From: Bradyrhizobium manausense
GTDB lineage: Bacteria > Pseudomonadota > Alphaproteobacteria > Rhizobiales > Xanthobacteraceae
Length of the DNA: 64,000 nucleotides
Assembly: GCF_018131105.1 (NCBI RefSeq)
Contig: NZ_JAFCJI010000003.1
Span: 1 to 64,000 of the forward strand
Direction: 5' to 3'
In this document: positions 23,465 to 31,451 of the stretch, piece after piece
How the letters are laid out: every line of letters begins with the position of its first letter
How positions within the stretch are numbered: the first letter of the stretch is position 1
Program-made: the position numbers and the translations under genes
Notes under the pieces: generated by a model
The model's database searches: none
What the model was told of the DNA's origin: nothing
What the model saw: the letters and a program-made list of their open reading frames with translations, nothing else

Positions 23465-25480
23465 ATGATACTCCAGAAATTCCGAGTTCTAAATTTTCGT
23501 TCTATCGAGAATAGTGGCGATATTGACGTCGAAAAGATAACAGCTCTGGTGGGACGCAACGAGAGTGGAAAATCTAACCTGCTCACAGCTCTTGCTTCAC
23601 TAAATCCCGCTGGTGGTCGCAAAGACCTCAATTCGGTAAAAGATTTCCCCAGAAGTAAGCGCATTGAGGAATGCAAGCCGAACACACACGTGGTTTGGAC
23701 GTGGTGGGGACTGAACGAAAAGGAATCCGAACAGCTCAAAGATTTGCTCGGGAGCGCTCCCGAGGATATCACGATAGGCCGTGGTTACGCGGCCGCACAG
23801 TTCTGGGTCAACGTCAACGCTAAGCAGCCTGAGATTGATGCAAAAAAAGCAGCTAGCACAATCAAGCGACTTAAACCGGTAGTCGAACCAAAATGGGCTG
23901 CGCTCGACGATGCACTCAAGACACCGTGCAATTTGGCATGGCAGGCGCTTGAGCAAGCTTTAACAAACGGCAATGCAAAGGCGTGGTCTGCCGCCGTGAT
24001 TGCAGCCACGGCAAACCTTCGGTCATCACTGGGCGCGGCTGGCGTCATGCTCGATGAAGCACAAGACGAACTTCTAAATCAACTTGAGTATCCAGCGAAT
24101 GCCATCGCCAACTTCGACAGCAAGCGAAGGAAAGCCGAGGAGCTTGTAGAAGCCTGGTTGCCCCGCTTCGTTTACGTTTCAGACTTCCCCGAATTGCACG
24201 GCTATCAAGACCTTGAATCCTTTACGCAGCGACGAGGCCAAGATCCTTCTTCGAAGGAACGCGAGAACAATTTCGAAAAGTTGGCCAAGGTCGCTGGCTT
24301 TGATCCAGCCAATCTGAATGCCAATCGCAACAACCACGAGCTACGCGGCCAAATCCTCAATCGAGCGAGTTCTCTGGTGACAGGAGAAATTCGTCGCCTT
24401 TGGAAGGACCGTAGACTTATGGTTCGCTTCGACATTGACGGTCAACACGTTACCATCTTGGTATCAGATCCGAACGCTCAGTACCCCGTCGAAGTTAATC
24501 TCGACGAACGTAGCCGTGGCTTTCGCTGGTTCTTTGCGTTCTATATTACGTTCTCAGCCGATACACAGGGAGGTAATTCAGACGGAGCTATCTTGCTACT
24601 TGACGAGCCAGGTCTGTATCTCCACGCAAAATCTCAAGAACATTTGCTGTTGCACCTTCGAAAAGACTACGACAATCAGATCATCTACACCACGCACTCT
24701 CCATTCATGATTCCCGCAGATTCGATCGACGTTGTAAGAACGGTAAACATCGACGAGAACAACGCATCAGGTACCACCGTCACGAAAACTCCTACCGGAG
24801 ATTCACGCACGCTGTTCCCGCTGCAGGCCGCTTTAGGATATCAGCTCTCGCAGACGCTATTCGTCGGACACTCAAATCTCATCGTTGAGGGAGTGACAGA
24901 CTTTTGGATTCTGTCTGCGGTCAACGCCCACTTGCAGACGATTGATGAACCCGCGTTGCCCGATGAACTCACAATCACACCTGCCGGCGGGGCAGGCAAG
25001 GTGTCCTATTTGGCTGCACTGCTGGCGTCGGAGGAGCTAAATGTCTTAGTTCTTCTCGATGATGACCGAGCCGGTAGAGAGACCCAGAAAGACCTCGTAG
25101 CCAACAAGCTCCTGCGAAACACCGCCGTCCTCTTCGTAACCGACGCCTTCACACCAAAACCCTCAGAGGCCGACATTGAAGACCTTATCGAACCAAGCGT
25201 CTACGAGAAGCTAGTGAAGGATACCTACAAAGCCGAACTGAAGGGAAAAACACTGGCCTTGAATTCCAACATTCCGCGAATCGTCAAGCGGTACGAGGAA
25301 GCATTTGTTGCGGCAGGCTTAGAGTTTCACAAGACGCGCCCCGCGCGAGAGTTCTTGGCTCGCATGGGGGTCGACCCCAATACAGTCCTCTCCGCAGCGA
25401 GCAAAGGCCGCTTCGTTGCAATGTTTGACGCTGTCCGAAAGCGATACGACAAGATCAAGGACCGCGCGCCGTTTACCTAG
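23465..25480 (+). CDS. OLD-family ATP-dependent nuclease (AAA ATPase plus TOPRIM)
   Basis: 671 residues. The N-terminal ABC/SMC-type ATPase has Walker A ALVGRNESGKSNLLTAL (about 26-42), Walker B ILLLDEPGLYLH (about 374-385) and the H-loop YTTHSPFMIP. The C-terminal TOPRIM domain has NLIVEGVTDFWIL (metal-binding Glu near 473) and VLVLLDDDRAGRETQ (acidic cluster near 528-531). This is the architecture of the OLD nucleases, which include phage P2 Old (exclusion of lambda) and GajA of Gabija. No UvrD-like partner is adjacent, so it is a class-1, stand-alone type. Codon use is AT-richer than the host's. Start ATG at 23465, with GCGGGGC upstream. Likely anti-phage cargo of the element. Confidence 0.88.
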   Translation: MILQKFRVLNFRSIENSGDIDVEKITALVGRNESGKSNLLTALASLNPAGGRKDLNSVKDFPRSKRIEECKPNTHVVWTWWGLNEKESEQLKDLLGSAPEDITIGRGYAAAQFWVNVNAKQPEIDAKKAASTIKRLKPVVEPKWAALDDALKTPCNLAWQALEQALTNGNAKAWSAAVIAATANLRSSLGAAGVMLDEAQDELLNQLEYPANAIANFDSKRRKAEELVEAWLPRFVYVSDFPELHGYQDLESFTQRRGQDPSSKERENNFEKLAKVAGFDPANLNANRNNHELRGQILNRASSLVTGEIRRLWKDRRLMVRFDIDGQHVTILVSDPNAQYPVEVNLDERSRGFRWFFAFYITFSADTQGGNSDGAILLLDEPGLYLHAKSQEHLLLHLRKDYDNQIIYTTHSPFMIPADSIDVVRTVNIDENNASGTTVTKTPTGDSRTLFPLQAALGYQLSQTLFVGHSNLIVEGVTDFWILSAVNAHLQTIDEPALPDELTITPAGGAGKVSYLAALLASEELNVLVLLDDDRAGRETQKDLVANKLLRNTAVLFVTDAFTPKPSEADIEDLIEPSVYEKLVKDTYKAELKGKTLALNSNIPRIVKRYEEAFVAAGLEFHKTRPAREFLARMGVDPNTVLSAASKGRFVAMFDAVRKRYDKIKDRAPFT

Positions 25481-25485
25481 AGTGT

Positions 25486-25509
25486 GAGGGCGGCCTTCGC
25501 GCCGCCCTC
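25486..25509. terminator. Bidirectional terminator at the convergence point of the element
   Basis: GAGGGCGGC (25486-25494) and GCCGCCCTC (25501-25509) form a perfect 9-bp stem with a CTTCGC loop, between the stops of the rightward OLD gene and the leftward tape-measure gene. Confidence 0.85.
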
Positions 25510-25519
25510 TTGCCTTCCC

Positions 25520-27631
25520 TTAAAGCGCTCGCATCTTCTTAGCTTGCGTGACTGTCTTGACGATTGTTCCTGGCAGAGAGGATTTTAAATCTGCGATTTG
25601 CTGATTCACCCTTGCTAACCCGGCTTCGTCGGCGCCGCGTGCGTCAATGGTGACCGTAACCGGTGCCATCACAGAACCGCCAGGCGAAACACCGTTAGGC
25701 AGGATTTGCGCGCCCTTCGGCACGTTCATCAGTTCAGGCCCGCGCTCGCCAACGATTGACCAACCACCAGGCGCGCTATCCGTACCGTCCGCGAACATTG
25801 GGAACGACAAGCCACCTGTACCGGCGCCTAGACCACTAGACATTGTCGGGGACGAACCACCGAACAGATTGAACGACGAACCGCCGAACGCTTTGCTCCA
25901 CAATGAATCCACAGCCATAGACATAAGCTTGTCATCAATCTTGTTAAGCGCGTTGACGCCTGCAGTCTGGAACGACGACCAAAACGAGTTACCGGCCGCC
26001 ATTGCGTGCGAAAGGTCTTGCGCAAAGCCGGTGATATCCGTACGGGCTTCGTTGCTGAACTCTCTTACCGCGCTGTTCATCCGCATTTGCGCGGCTTCAG
26101 CGCTGTTAAGCGCCGTCGTGACGTCCGGGTAGATGTTCTTCAGAGACGTGGCAATCTGCAAGTCTTGCGGCGACAGAACCGCCGTCTGACTGGCAAAGCT
26201 AATGCTGTTGGCAACCTTCGCCTTCTCAAGAGCTAGCGCAGCATCCCCGGCACCTTGGGCTAACCGTTCGAATCCCTCGCGCCGTTTGTCAGTGGTACTG
26301 ATCCCTTCCCGCTCTGCCGCAGCTTCCAACTGCGCCATGGCCTTCAGGCGCTCGATATTGTCGGACGTTGTTCCGACCGACTCCGCAGCGGCTTGCTGCG
26401 TCTTCGCGTATTTCAGAAGCTGCTCCGTCGCGCGATCCAAAGAGTCGTCTGGCCTGTCTCGCCCCGCAACCCTAGACGGACTCAACGACTCGTAGTCGGA
26501 AGCCGTAAGACCGGCTAGCGGGTGTTCCCTAGAGCCAGGATCGGCGGGGTTAGCCTTGTCAAAGGCAGCATCCATCTGCGCTGCAGTCGGATACGACGGC
26601 TCTACGATACGGCTTGCCGCGTAACCCGGAATGGTTGCCGCCGCTTGGTCGCCGTTCTGGAACGAAAAGCCGTCCCATAATGCCTTACCAAAATTCGTCC
26701 AAGTGCCAAGTTCGAACACCGGTTGGTCGTGCCATTCGGTAATCGCATCGTGCAGCTTGTCAGCGTTGATAGTAAGTACGCCGTCGTCGGCCGGAACCCC
26801 TGTCGCGGATTCGAACTGCTTAAAGCTTTCGTCGCTGGCCTTCTGAATTTGCGCCGGGTCAATAGATTTTACGAACCTGGCTGCTTTCTCAATCAGGTTA
26901 TCAAGGAACGGCAACACTTCATCAAACGCCGCCTTCATGTACATAGACCATTCGACGCTGGACTTACGCCAACGTTCGTCGAATTCTGCGGCCCGTTGAA
27001 TCGTCTCTTCGCTAACAACTACGCCAGCGTCTTCAGCGGCATTGCGTATGCCGTCGAACCCGTGCGCCGCAGATTCAAGAAACGGTATCCATTCCTTGGT
27101 ATAGCCAAGCATCTGAGCTATGGCGATTTGGTCTTGCGGGGTCTGAGCCCTTCGCACAAGGTCGCCCGCAGTCGTCAACAACTGCGTTTCGGTAATCAAC
27201 TGCCCGCTGGCGTTCCTGATACTGAGTCCGTTAGCGTCAAACTCTTTGGAAAGCGAATTCGCGTTGCGCTGTGCGTCGTTGAGAAGCTGTGCGGACTTAG
27301 TAAGGCCAGAATTGATCTGATCTGCGCTTAGCCCCGCAACCTGCCCGCCAAACGCCACGGATTGGAAATCGCGCACCGACAAGCCAGCCTCACGGGCCGT
27401 AGTCTGCATGTCGGCAAGTTCTTTGTTGGCTTTTGCGATGTAGTCGACAAAGCCACCTAGAGTCGCGATAGCTCCAACACCAAAGCCCGCGAGCGCGGAC
27501 AATGACACGTCGGAACTGGACTCTACTCTAGAAATCGCATCGCTAAGGGACTCGACAGAACGTGTTGTTCCGTCGATTCCTTCGCCCGTCGCGCTGATTG
27601 TTACTCTGCGAACGATATCGCCTTCGGCCAT
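25520..27631 (-). CDS. Phage tail tape-measure protein
   Basis: 703 residues. The N-terminal part is helical with a hydrophobic stretch (LSALAGFGVGAIATLGGFVDYIAKA). The central part is long, alanine/glutamine-rich and predicted coiled. The C-terminal SFWSSFQTAGVNALNKIDDKL region leads to glycine/serine-rich sequence and WSIVGERGPELMNVPKGAQILPN, a signature close to the end of many lambda-like tape-measure proteins. The protein sets tail length and occupies the tail tube; at about 1.5 A per residue this one would suit a tail near 100 nm. No other tail gene is recognisable in the element, and its neighbours upstream (27701-28179) read the opposite way, so it probably has its own promoter. Confidence 0.85.
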   Translation of the reverse strand: MAEGDIVRRVTISATGEGIDGTTRSVESLSDAISRVESSSDVSLSALAGFGVGAIATLGGFVDYIAKANKELADMQTTAREAGLSVRDFQSVAFGGQVAGLSADQINSGLTKSAQLLNDAQRNANSLSKEFDANGLSIRNASGQLITETQLLTTAGDLVRRAQTPQDQIAIAQMLGYTKEWIPFLESAAHGFDGIRNAAEDAGVVVSEETIQRAAEFDERWRKSSVEWSMYMKAAFDEVLPFLDNLIEKAARFVKSIDPAQIQKASDESFKQFESATGVPADDGVLTINADKLHDAITEWHDQPVFELGTWTNFGKALWDGFSFQNGDQAAATIPGYAASRIVEPSYPTAAQMDAAFDKANPADPGSREHPLAGLTASDYESLSPSRVAGRDRPDDSLDRATEQLLKYAKTQQAAAESVGTTSDNIERLKAMAQLEAAAEREGISTTDKRREGFERLAQGAGDAALALEKAKVANSISFASQTAVLSPQDLQIATSLKNIYPDVTTALNSAEAAQMRMNSAVREFSNEARTDITGFAQDLSHAMAAGNSFWSSFQTAGVNALNKIDDKLMSMAVDSLWSKAFGGSSFNLFGGSSPTMSSGLGAGTGGLSFPMFADGTDSAPGGWSIVGERGPELMNVPKGAQILPNGVSPGGSVMAPVTVTIDARGADEAGLARVNQQIADLKSSLPGTIVKTVTQAKKMRAL

Positions 27632-27700
27632 GTATGTATTACTTTCATTGAAATGTGATGTCTCTCTTGCTAAAAGCCCCGCTCACGATCAGGAGCCCCA

Positions 27701-27883
27701 ATGGCAAAGAAGACGAAGAAGATTGCCCGCCGCGAATGGACTGCAGCGGACGTGAAAGAGTTGCGCGCGCACTCGAAAGCACGCACGCCAGTTGTGAAAA
27801 TTGCAAAGCAGATGAAACGCAGCGAAGGCAGCCTTCGCCAAAAGGCAATCGCTTTAGGTATTGGCCTCGGCCACCAACGCTAG
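27701..27883 (+). CDS. Small basic protein, SANT/Myb-like type
   Basis: 60 residues: MAKKTKKIARREWTAADVKE, LRAHSKARTPVVKIAKQMKRSEGSLRQKAIALGIGLG. The pattern of a basic tail, W-T-A/E-x-D, a helix and then a second helix with RSEGSLRQKA resembles a minimal helix-turn-helix found in many small rhizobial proteins, suggesting DNA binding. CAGGAGCCCC precedes the ATG at 27701. It is divergent from the tape-measure gene across 69 bases. Confidence 0.7.
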   Translation: MAKKTKKIARREWTAADVKELRAHSKARTPVVKIAKQMKRSEGSLRQKAIALGIGLGHQR

Positions 27884-28029
27884 CTCAGTTCCGGTGGTAG
27901 AATACCGGGAGCGTAATGCAACCAAGCTCCAGTATCCCGATTACGCTGCTACTTTTCAGAAGTTGCCATAGCGGTTTTATTCGGGAAGACTCCCCCCATT
28001 TGAAAGGACCTTTTTCTTTGGGGGGCTTT

Positions 28030-28179
28030 ATGCCCGAGACACTAGAAGCAATCGTTTGGTGTGCAGCGCTTGCCACATGGTTGATGATCCTATTCGCATT
28101 CATCAAGTCGGGTCTGAAGCCGTTTGCGAGAAGCATTCGGAGATTGGCAACGGCTGTTTTTGGGACCAAACCAAGATGA
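28030..28179 (+). CDS. 49-residue single-helix membrane protein
   Basis: MPETLEAIVWCAALATWLMI then LFAFIKSGLKPFARSIRRLATAVFGTKPR. GGGGGG seven bases before the ATG at 28030. One transmembrane helix (about 8-26) followed by a basic amphipathic tail. An upstream frame from 27916 reads through noncoding sequence. Function unknown; the topology resembles the other tiny membrane proteins of this element. Confidence 0.5.
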   Translation: MPETLEAIVWCAALATWLMILFAFIKSGLKPFARSIRRLATAVFGTKPR

Positions 28180-28185
28180 GCTAAG

Positions 28186-28392
28186 TTAGGTTCGCCTGCC
28201 TCGCGCGACAGGCAAACTCAGCCTGCTTTCCCAGAACATTTCTTGGTGGTCGCCATACTGCGCCCAAAGTGCAGCTAGTTCTTCTTGCGACTTAAAGCGG
28301 AAGAATCCACACGATGGGTCGCCGCGAAGCCATGCTTGCGCAGCCGCCGATAGGGCCTGCCGCTTATTCAACGTTCTTTTCCGTGGCGCCAT
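28186..28392 (-). CDS. Small hypothetical protein downstream of the small terminase
   Basis: 68 residues: MAPRKRTLNKRQALSAAAQA, WLRGDPSCGFFRFKSQEELAALWAQYGDHQEMFW. The ATG at 28392 comes three bases after the terminase stop, with GGTGATAG upstream, so the two are an operon. Basic N-terminus and acidic, aromatic C-terminal half. It might aid packaging, given its position, but has no recognised domain. Confidence 0.6.
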   Translation of the reverse strand: MAPRKRTLNKRQALSAAAQAWLRGDPSCGFFRFKSQEELAALWAQYGDHQEMFWESRLSLPVARGRRT

Positions 28393-28395
28393 CTA

Positions 28396-28731
28396 TCACC
28401 GCCTGTTAGCAGGCAGTGCAGGCGGTCGACCGGATGCCGCCTCACCAATATCGAGGCCGAGTTCTCGGAACAGACGGGCCATGCCAATCCGGCTATCCCG
28501 CTCGATGCCAACGGCCGGATGCGCTCGCGGGCTTCCAAACCGGTCCTGGTACGTCATGCCTTCTTTTGCAATGACCTTCCGGGCGTCTTCTGCGCGGTCA
28601 TAGGCCTCGCAGGCCTTGGTAAGAAGAATAATGTGATGCGGCTCGAATTCGTACTCTGCAACGGCGCCGCTGAAGAATGCTGCGGCGTCCTTGCTAAGGT
28701 GCTTGGGTGGTTTGTAAGTCTGTGTAGTCAC
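28396..28731 (-). CDS. Phage terminase small subunit, P27 family
   Basis: 111 residues from a GTG at 28731 (AAAGGGA upstream). Family pattern: YKPPKHLSKDAAAFFSGAVAEYEFEPHH, LLTKACEAYDRAEDARKVI, KEGMTYQDRFGSPRAHPAVGIERDSR and ARLFRELGLDIGE. P27 small terminases recognise the packaging site and hand DNA to the large terminase, normally encoded directly downstream. Here the next gene is a 68-residue protein and no large terminase exists in the element. A free-standing small terminase can redirect a helper phage's packaging motor to another DNA, as in known satellites. Confidence 0.88.
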   Translation of the reverse strand: MTTQTYKPPKHLSKDAAAFFSGAVAEYEFEPHHIILLTKACEAYDRAEDARKVIAKEGMTYQDRFGSPRAHPAVGIERDSRIGMARLFRELGLDIGEAASGRPPALPANRR

Positions 28732-28887
28732 TACTTCCCTTTCTAAAAATTTGATTTGAACGGGGTCACCGTCCGTAAAAGTTTTCCCAATGGCCGGTTA
28801 GAGCCCCGAAGGCCCTTAAGACTCGATGCCCCCTACCCGTTCGCCTTACGTGGGTATCGATACCCTGCGACGTGGTTGATCGTTTGG

Positions 28888-29109
28888 CTATACAGCCGAC
28901 GTGTCAGTCCTCAGCGATCGGTCAATGAGTAGTCGGACGCGACGGACTGCCAAGAATCCTAGTCTGGCTCCGATAGAACCAGTCTTGAGGGTGCCGCCGC
29001 TGGTGAATGAGTAGCGCCAAAGATCAGCGTCACTGTCTCTCTGAAGTGAGTAAAACACTTCACGGTGGAAACCAGAGTGCTCGGTTAGCAACACTGCATT
29101 TTGCGGCAT
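28888..29109 (-). CDS. Small hypothetical protein
   Basis: 73 residues from the ATG at 29109: MPQNAVLLTEHSGFHREVFY, SLQRDSDADLWRYSFTSGGTLKTGSIGARLGFLAVRRVRLLIDRSL. Predicted beta-rich followed by a basic helix. A TTG at 29157 would add 16 residues. Small proteins with a similar LLTEH...DLWRYSF pattern are, as far as I recall, common in Bradyrhizobium islands; function unknown. Ribosome binding site weak. Confidence 0.45.
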   Translation of the reverse strand: MPQNAVLLTEHSGFHREVFYSLQRDSDADLWRYSFTSGGTLKTGSIGARLGFLAVRRVRLLIDRSLRTDTSAV

Positions 29110-29277
29110 GGCGCGGATCAAAAGTTGTCGCTTTAAAATACTGCTATCTGGACTCAATCAGAAGATGATTGCAAGTAGCAAAACACGCCTACGGGATCGC
29201 TCACAGTTGCAAAAACAACAAATTCGCCTGTGATCTACTTCACTAGTACGCTGCAAGGGTCTGCCTAGACTTGGCCC

Positions 29278-29403
29278 ATGTGGGGCCTCATCGTACGTGC
29301 CATCATCGTTCTGGTCGTCGCGTTCGCCGCGATAGCCGCGATCTACAGCGGTCCATTCCAGCCGCTCGCCACCGCTTCCATGCCTGCGGTGAACGTGCCT
29401 TGA
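29278..29403 (+). CDS. 41-residue single-helix membrane protein
   Basis: MWGLIVRAIIVLVVAFAAIA then AIYSGPFQPLATASMPAVNVP. One N-terminal transmembrane helix and a short periplasmic-type tail. No strong ribosome binding site (TTGGCCC before the ATG). Function unknown; listed because it is a fully open, strongly hydrophobic frame in an otherwise empty stretch. Confidence 0.35.
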   Translation: MWGLIVRAIIVLVVAFAAIAAIYSGPFQPLATASMPAVNVP

Positions 29404-29555
29404 CGGGCAAGCACTGGACGTAATGCTTAGCGGCGAAACCGCGCTTCCTAGCCACAAAGGGCGATGCGGCGTCCCGCCCCGCTTTCCTTGATCTACCGCA
29501 AGTCTCCCTCTCGGCAGGACTCAAAGATGCAGCGGTGGCAGACAGGGGGGTTGAA

Positions 29556-29819
29556 ATGCTCCGAGTTCTTCTGATGTTTTGCATCACCGTGACCGTCACG
29601 CCGGTAATTGCAGAGGAATGCGCGGCTCTTACGGGCCGGATGCGGTTTGCCTGCGCTGTAGCGAAATACCCGGCGTTCAGCGCCCAGGTTGAGCGCTGCA
29701 AGGATGAAGCCCGCGCGATGGGCCTACGCTTTGGGCGAGGCGACCCCGCTTTTAGAGGCTACGTTGAAGGCTGCTTACGGCGTATCGTGGCAAGAGGACG
29801 AAACTTCGCGAGAGAGTGA
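29556..29819 (+). CDS. Small exported cysteine-containing protein
   Basis: 87 residues from the ATG at 29556, with GGGGGG seven bases upstream. A signal peptide (MLRVLLMFCITVTVTPVIA) precedes a mature domain with four cysteines (EECAALTGRMRFACAVAKYP, VERCKDEAR, YVEGCLRRI). Paired cysteines suggest disulfides in the periplasm. It lies just left of the origin-like repeats. Possible roles include surface exclusion or lysis accessory; neither is supported by a known motif. Confidence 0.6.
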   Translation: MLRVLLMFCITVTVTPVIAEECAALTGRMRFACAVAKYPAFSAQVERCKDEARAMGLRFGRGDPAFRGYVEGCLRRIVARGRNFARE

Positions 29820-29968
29820 CCAGCCAGCGCCACCAGCGCGCTGTTTGACAGCCTGCCTTACCCAACACCGGCCAAGAGGCGAAACGCGCCACGGGCCATG
29901 CCAGCCCTTCCTTGGGCCATGACCACCGCCCCGCAGGTTTCTTCTTTTCTCAAGAATCCTCCCCACAG

Positions 29969-30068
29969 CGTGACATCCGTGACAGGGTATAGACCCCTGT
30001 CACGTCACGTCACGCTAAGATGGGCCGTGACATCCGTGACATGTCACGCGTGACCTCGAAAATGTCAC
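29969..30068. promoter_or_regulatory. Iteron-like cluster, probable replication origin of the element
   Basis: Ten copies of the pentamer GTGAC fall within 100 bases: forward at 29970, 29979, 30027, 30036 and 30050, and reversed (GTCAC) at 29999, 30004, 30009, 30043 and 30064. CGTGACATCCGTGACA occurs twice (29969-29984 and 30026-30041). Two palindromes are embedded: CGTGACAGGG/CCCTGTCACG with a 7-base centre (29978-30004) and GTCACGCGTGAC (30043-30054); the latter recurs inside the adjacent gene (30215-30226). Direct plus inverted repeats touching the end of a RepA-like helicase gene are typical of a replication origin. Most of the remaining gap from 29820 shows nothing else. Confidence 0.7.
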
Positions 30069-31450
30069 GGTAGCCAAACCCGGGCCCCCATCGCGCCCAC
30101 ATGGCTTGCCTCTATCAGCCTGCCAGAAGCCCGGTGGAAGCGCTGCCTAAGTGTCTCGGCGTCTAGGGCAGGCTCCTTAGCCAGGACGTCCGCGTAGAAC
30201 CTGTTACGCCAAGCGTCACGCGTGACGGTCGGGACGCCGTCCGGGTAGCCCAGGTCGACAGGTCCGGGCTCGCCTCCATCCTTCTCCAAGACGGTCCGCA
30301 AGGCCTCGAATGCCTTGGCGGTATTCCCTCTCAGATTAAGTCCGTCATCCGTTGATGCCGTGAGGCTGCCAGGCATAACCTTCGTCGGCACGACTACAGG
30401 TGCAGTAGTTTCGTTTCCATCCGGGTCAACGCCAAGCGACACAGACTCAAGTCGGAAGGCAGTTATCACGCCTTCGTCCCCGTCGTTCGCGCCGGTACAT
30501 TCCAAGACGAACGACTTGCTTTCGCCCTTACCCGACGCGGTGACGCCAAACGACACGTCAATAGCACCGTCAAGATCGATAGCGCCCTTGCCACGGTCGC
30601 CCTCCCATCCCGAATGATGGACTGCGGCGACGTGCGCACCGGTTGCCCGGTGAAGTTCGTCAACCGATTGAATGTACCGTTGCATATCCTTCGAGGCGTT
30701 CTGATCCCCACCGCCGAAGGTTCGTGTGACCGTGTCGACAATGATAAGAACGCATTGGTACCCGCACTTAGCCTCAAGAGCGCGTACGGTGCTGGCCAAT
30801 GCCTTGGCATCGACTAGCCCGCCCGTAAGGTCTAGCTTTCCTCCGACTACGACAAACGGAATGCCGAAGACCCCATGCTTCTTACGCCAGGCTGCAACGC
30901 GCCGTTCAGTTAGCGATTTACGCTCAGCGGCGAAGAAGACAACCAAGCCCTGTTTCACCTTCCGGCCGTGCCAGTCTACACCGGCTGCAATGTGGCAGCC
31001 GATATCGCAGAGTAGAACGCTCTTACCGGTGCCCGGCTTGGCGACGAAAAGAGAAAACTCGCCGACGCCTAGGAAGCCCTTTACAATCTCTTCCTTCGTC
31101 ACGGATTCATTGACGTCGTCGAACCACGTCACATCGAAGCGACTATTATCGTTAGCCGCCGTTGGCGCGTACCGTTGCCAGACGTCGCTTAGCTTAACTT
31201 CGGAGCACCGACCATTCGCGAAAGCGTCCCGTGCGTCCTGCCAATGTGCTTCATCAACCTTGTTCGCCGCGAAGTTGACCCGAAGGACGTTGCTGGTTCG
31301 GTCATACTCCGAGAGGCGATCTGTGATTTGCCCAAGCCTGAAGGCCGCTTCGCAAGCGACGGCGGGATTAGCTCCCTTCCAGCCGCCCACGATGCTCCGT
31401 ATAGCTAGTTCACCAATCTCAACGCGCGATTTTTTCTTTACCTCGGACAT
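30065..31450 (-). CDS. RepA-like replicative helicase ATPase (AAA_25/RecA fold)
   Basis: 461 residues. The core has Walker A FVAKPGTGKSVLLC (about 135-148), Walker B VLIIVDTVTRTFGGGDQN, and HVAAVHHSGWEGDRGKGAIDLDGAIDVSF, all characteristic of the RepA/KaiC-like hexameric helicases of RSF1010-type plasmids and small phages. The N-terminal 100 residues are of unknown fold; the C-terminal 90 (DAWRNRFYADVLAKEP to VGAMGARVWLP) look like a winged-helix DNA-binding end. The stop codon lies in the last repeat of the 29969-30068 cluster. The start is 1 base after the preceding stop, so translation is coupled. It probably drives replication of the excised element; no primase is recognised. Confidence 0.82.
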   Translation of the reverse strand: MSEVKKKSRVEIGELAIRSIVGGWKGANPAVACEAAFRLGQITDRLSEYDRTSNVLRVNFAANKVDEAHWQDARDAFANGRCSEVKLSDVWQRYAPTAANDNSRFDVTWFDDVNESVTKEEIVKGFLGVGEFSLFVAKPGTGKSVLLCDIGCHIAAGVDWHGRKVKQGLVVFFAAERKSLTERRVAAWRKKHGVFGIPFVVVGGKLDLTGGLVDAKALASTVRALEAKCGYQCVLIIVDTVTRTFGGGDQNASKDMQRYIQSVDELHRATGAHVAAVHHSGWEGDRGKGAIDLDGAIDVSFGVTASGKGESKSFVLECTGANDGDEGVITAFRLESVSLGVDPDGNETTAPVVVPTKVMPGSLTASTDDGLNLRGNTAKAFEALRTVLEKDGGEPGPVDLGYPDGVPTVTRDAWRNRFYADVLAKEPALDAETLRQRFHRASGRLIEASHVGAMGARVWLP

Positions 31451-31451
31451 A

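Noticed and set aside
29775..29966. Leftward 63-codon frame left of the origin repeats
   Set aside because: Arg/Gly/Trp-rich, no ribosome binding site, overlaps the exported-protein gene; looks like noise.
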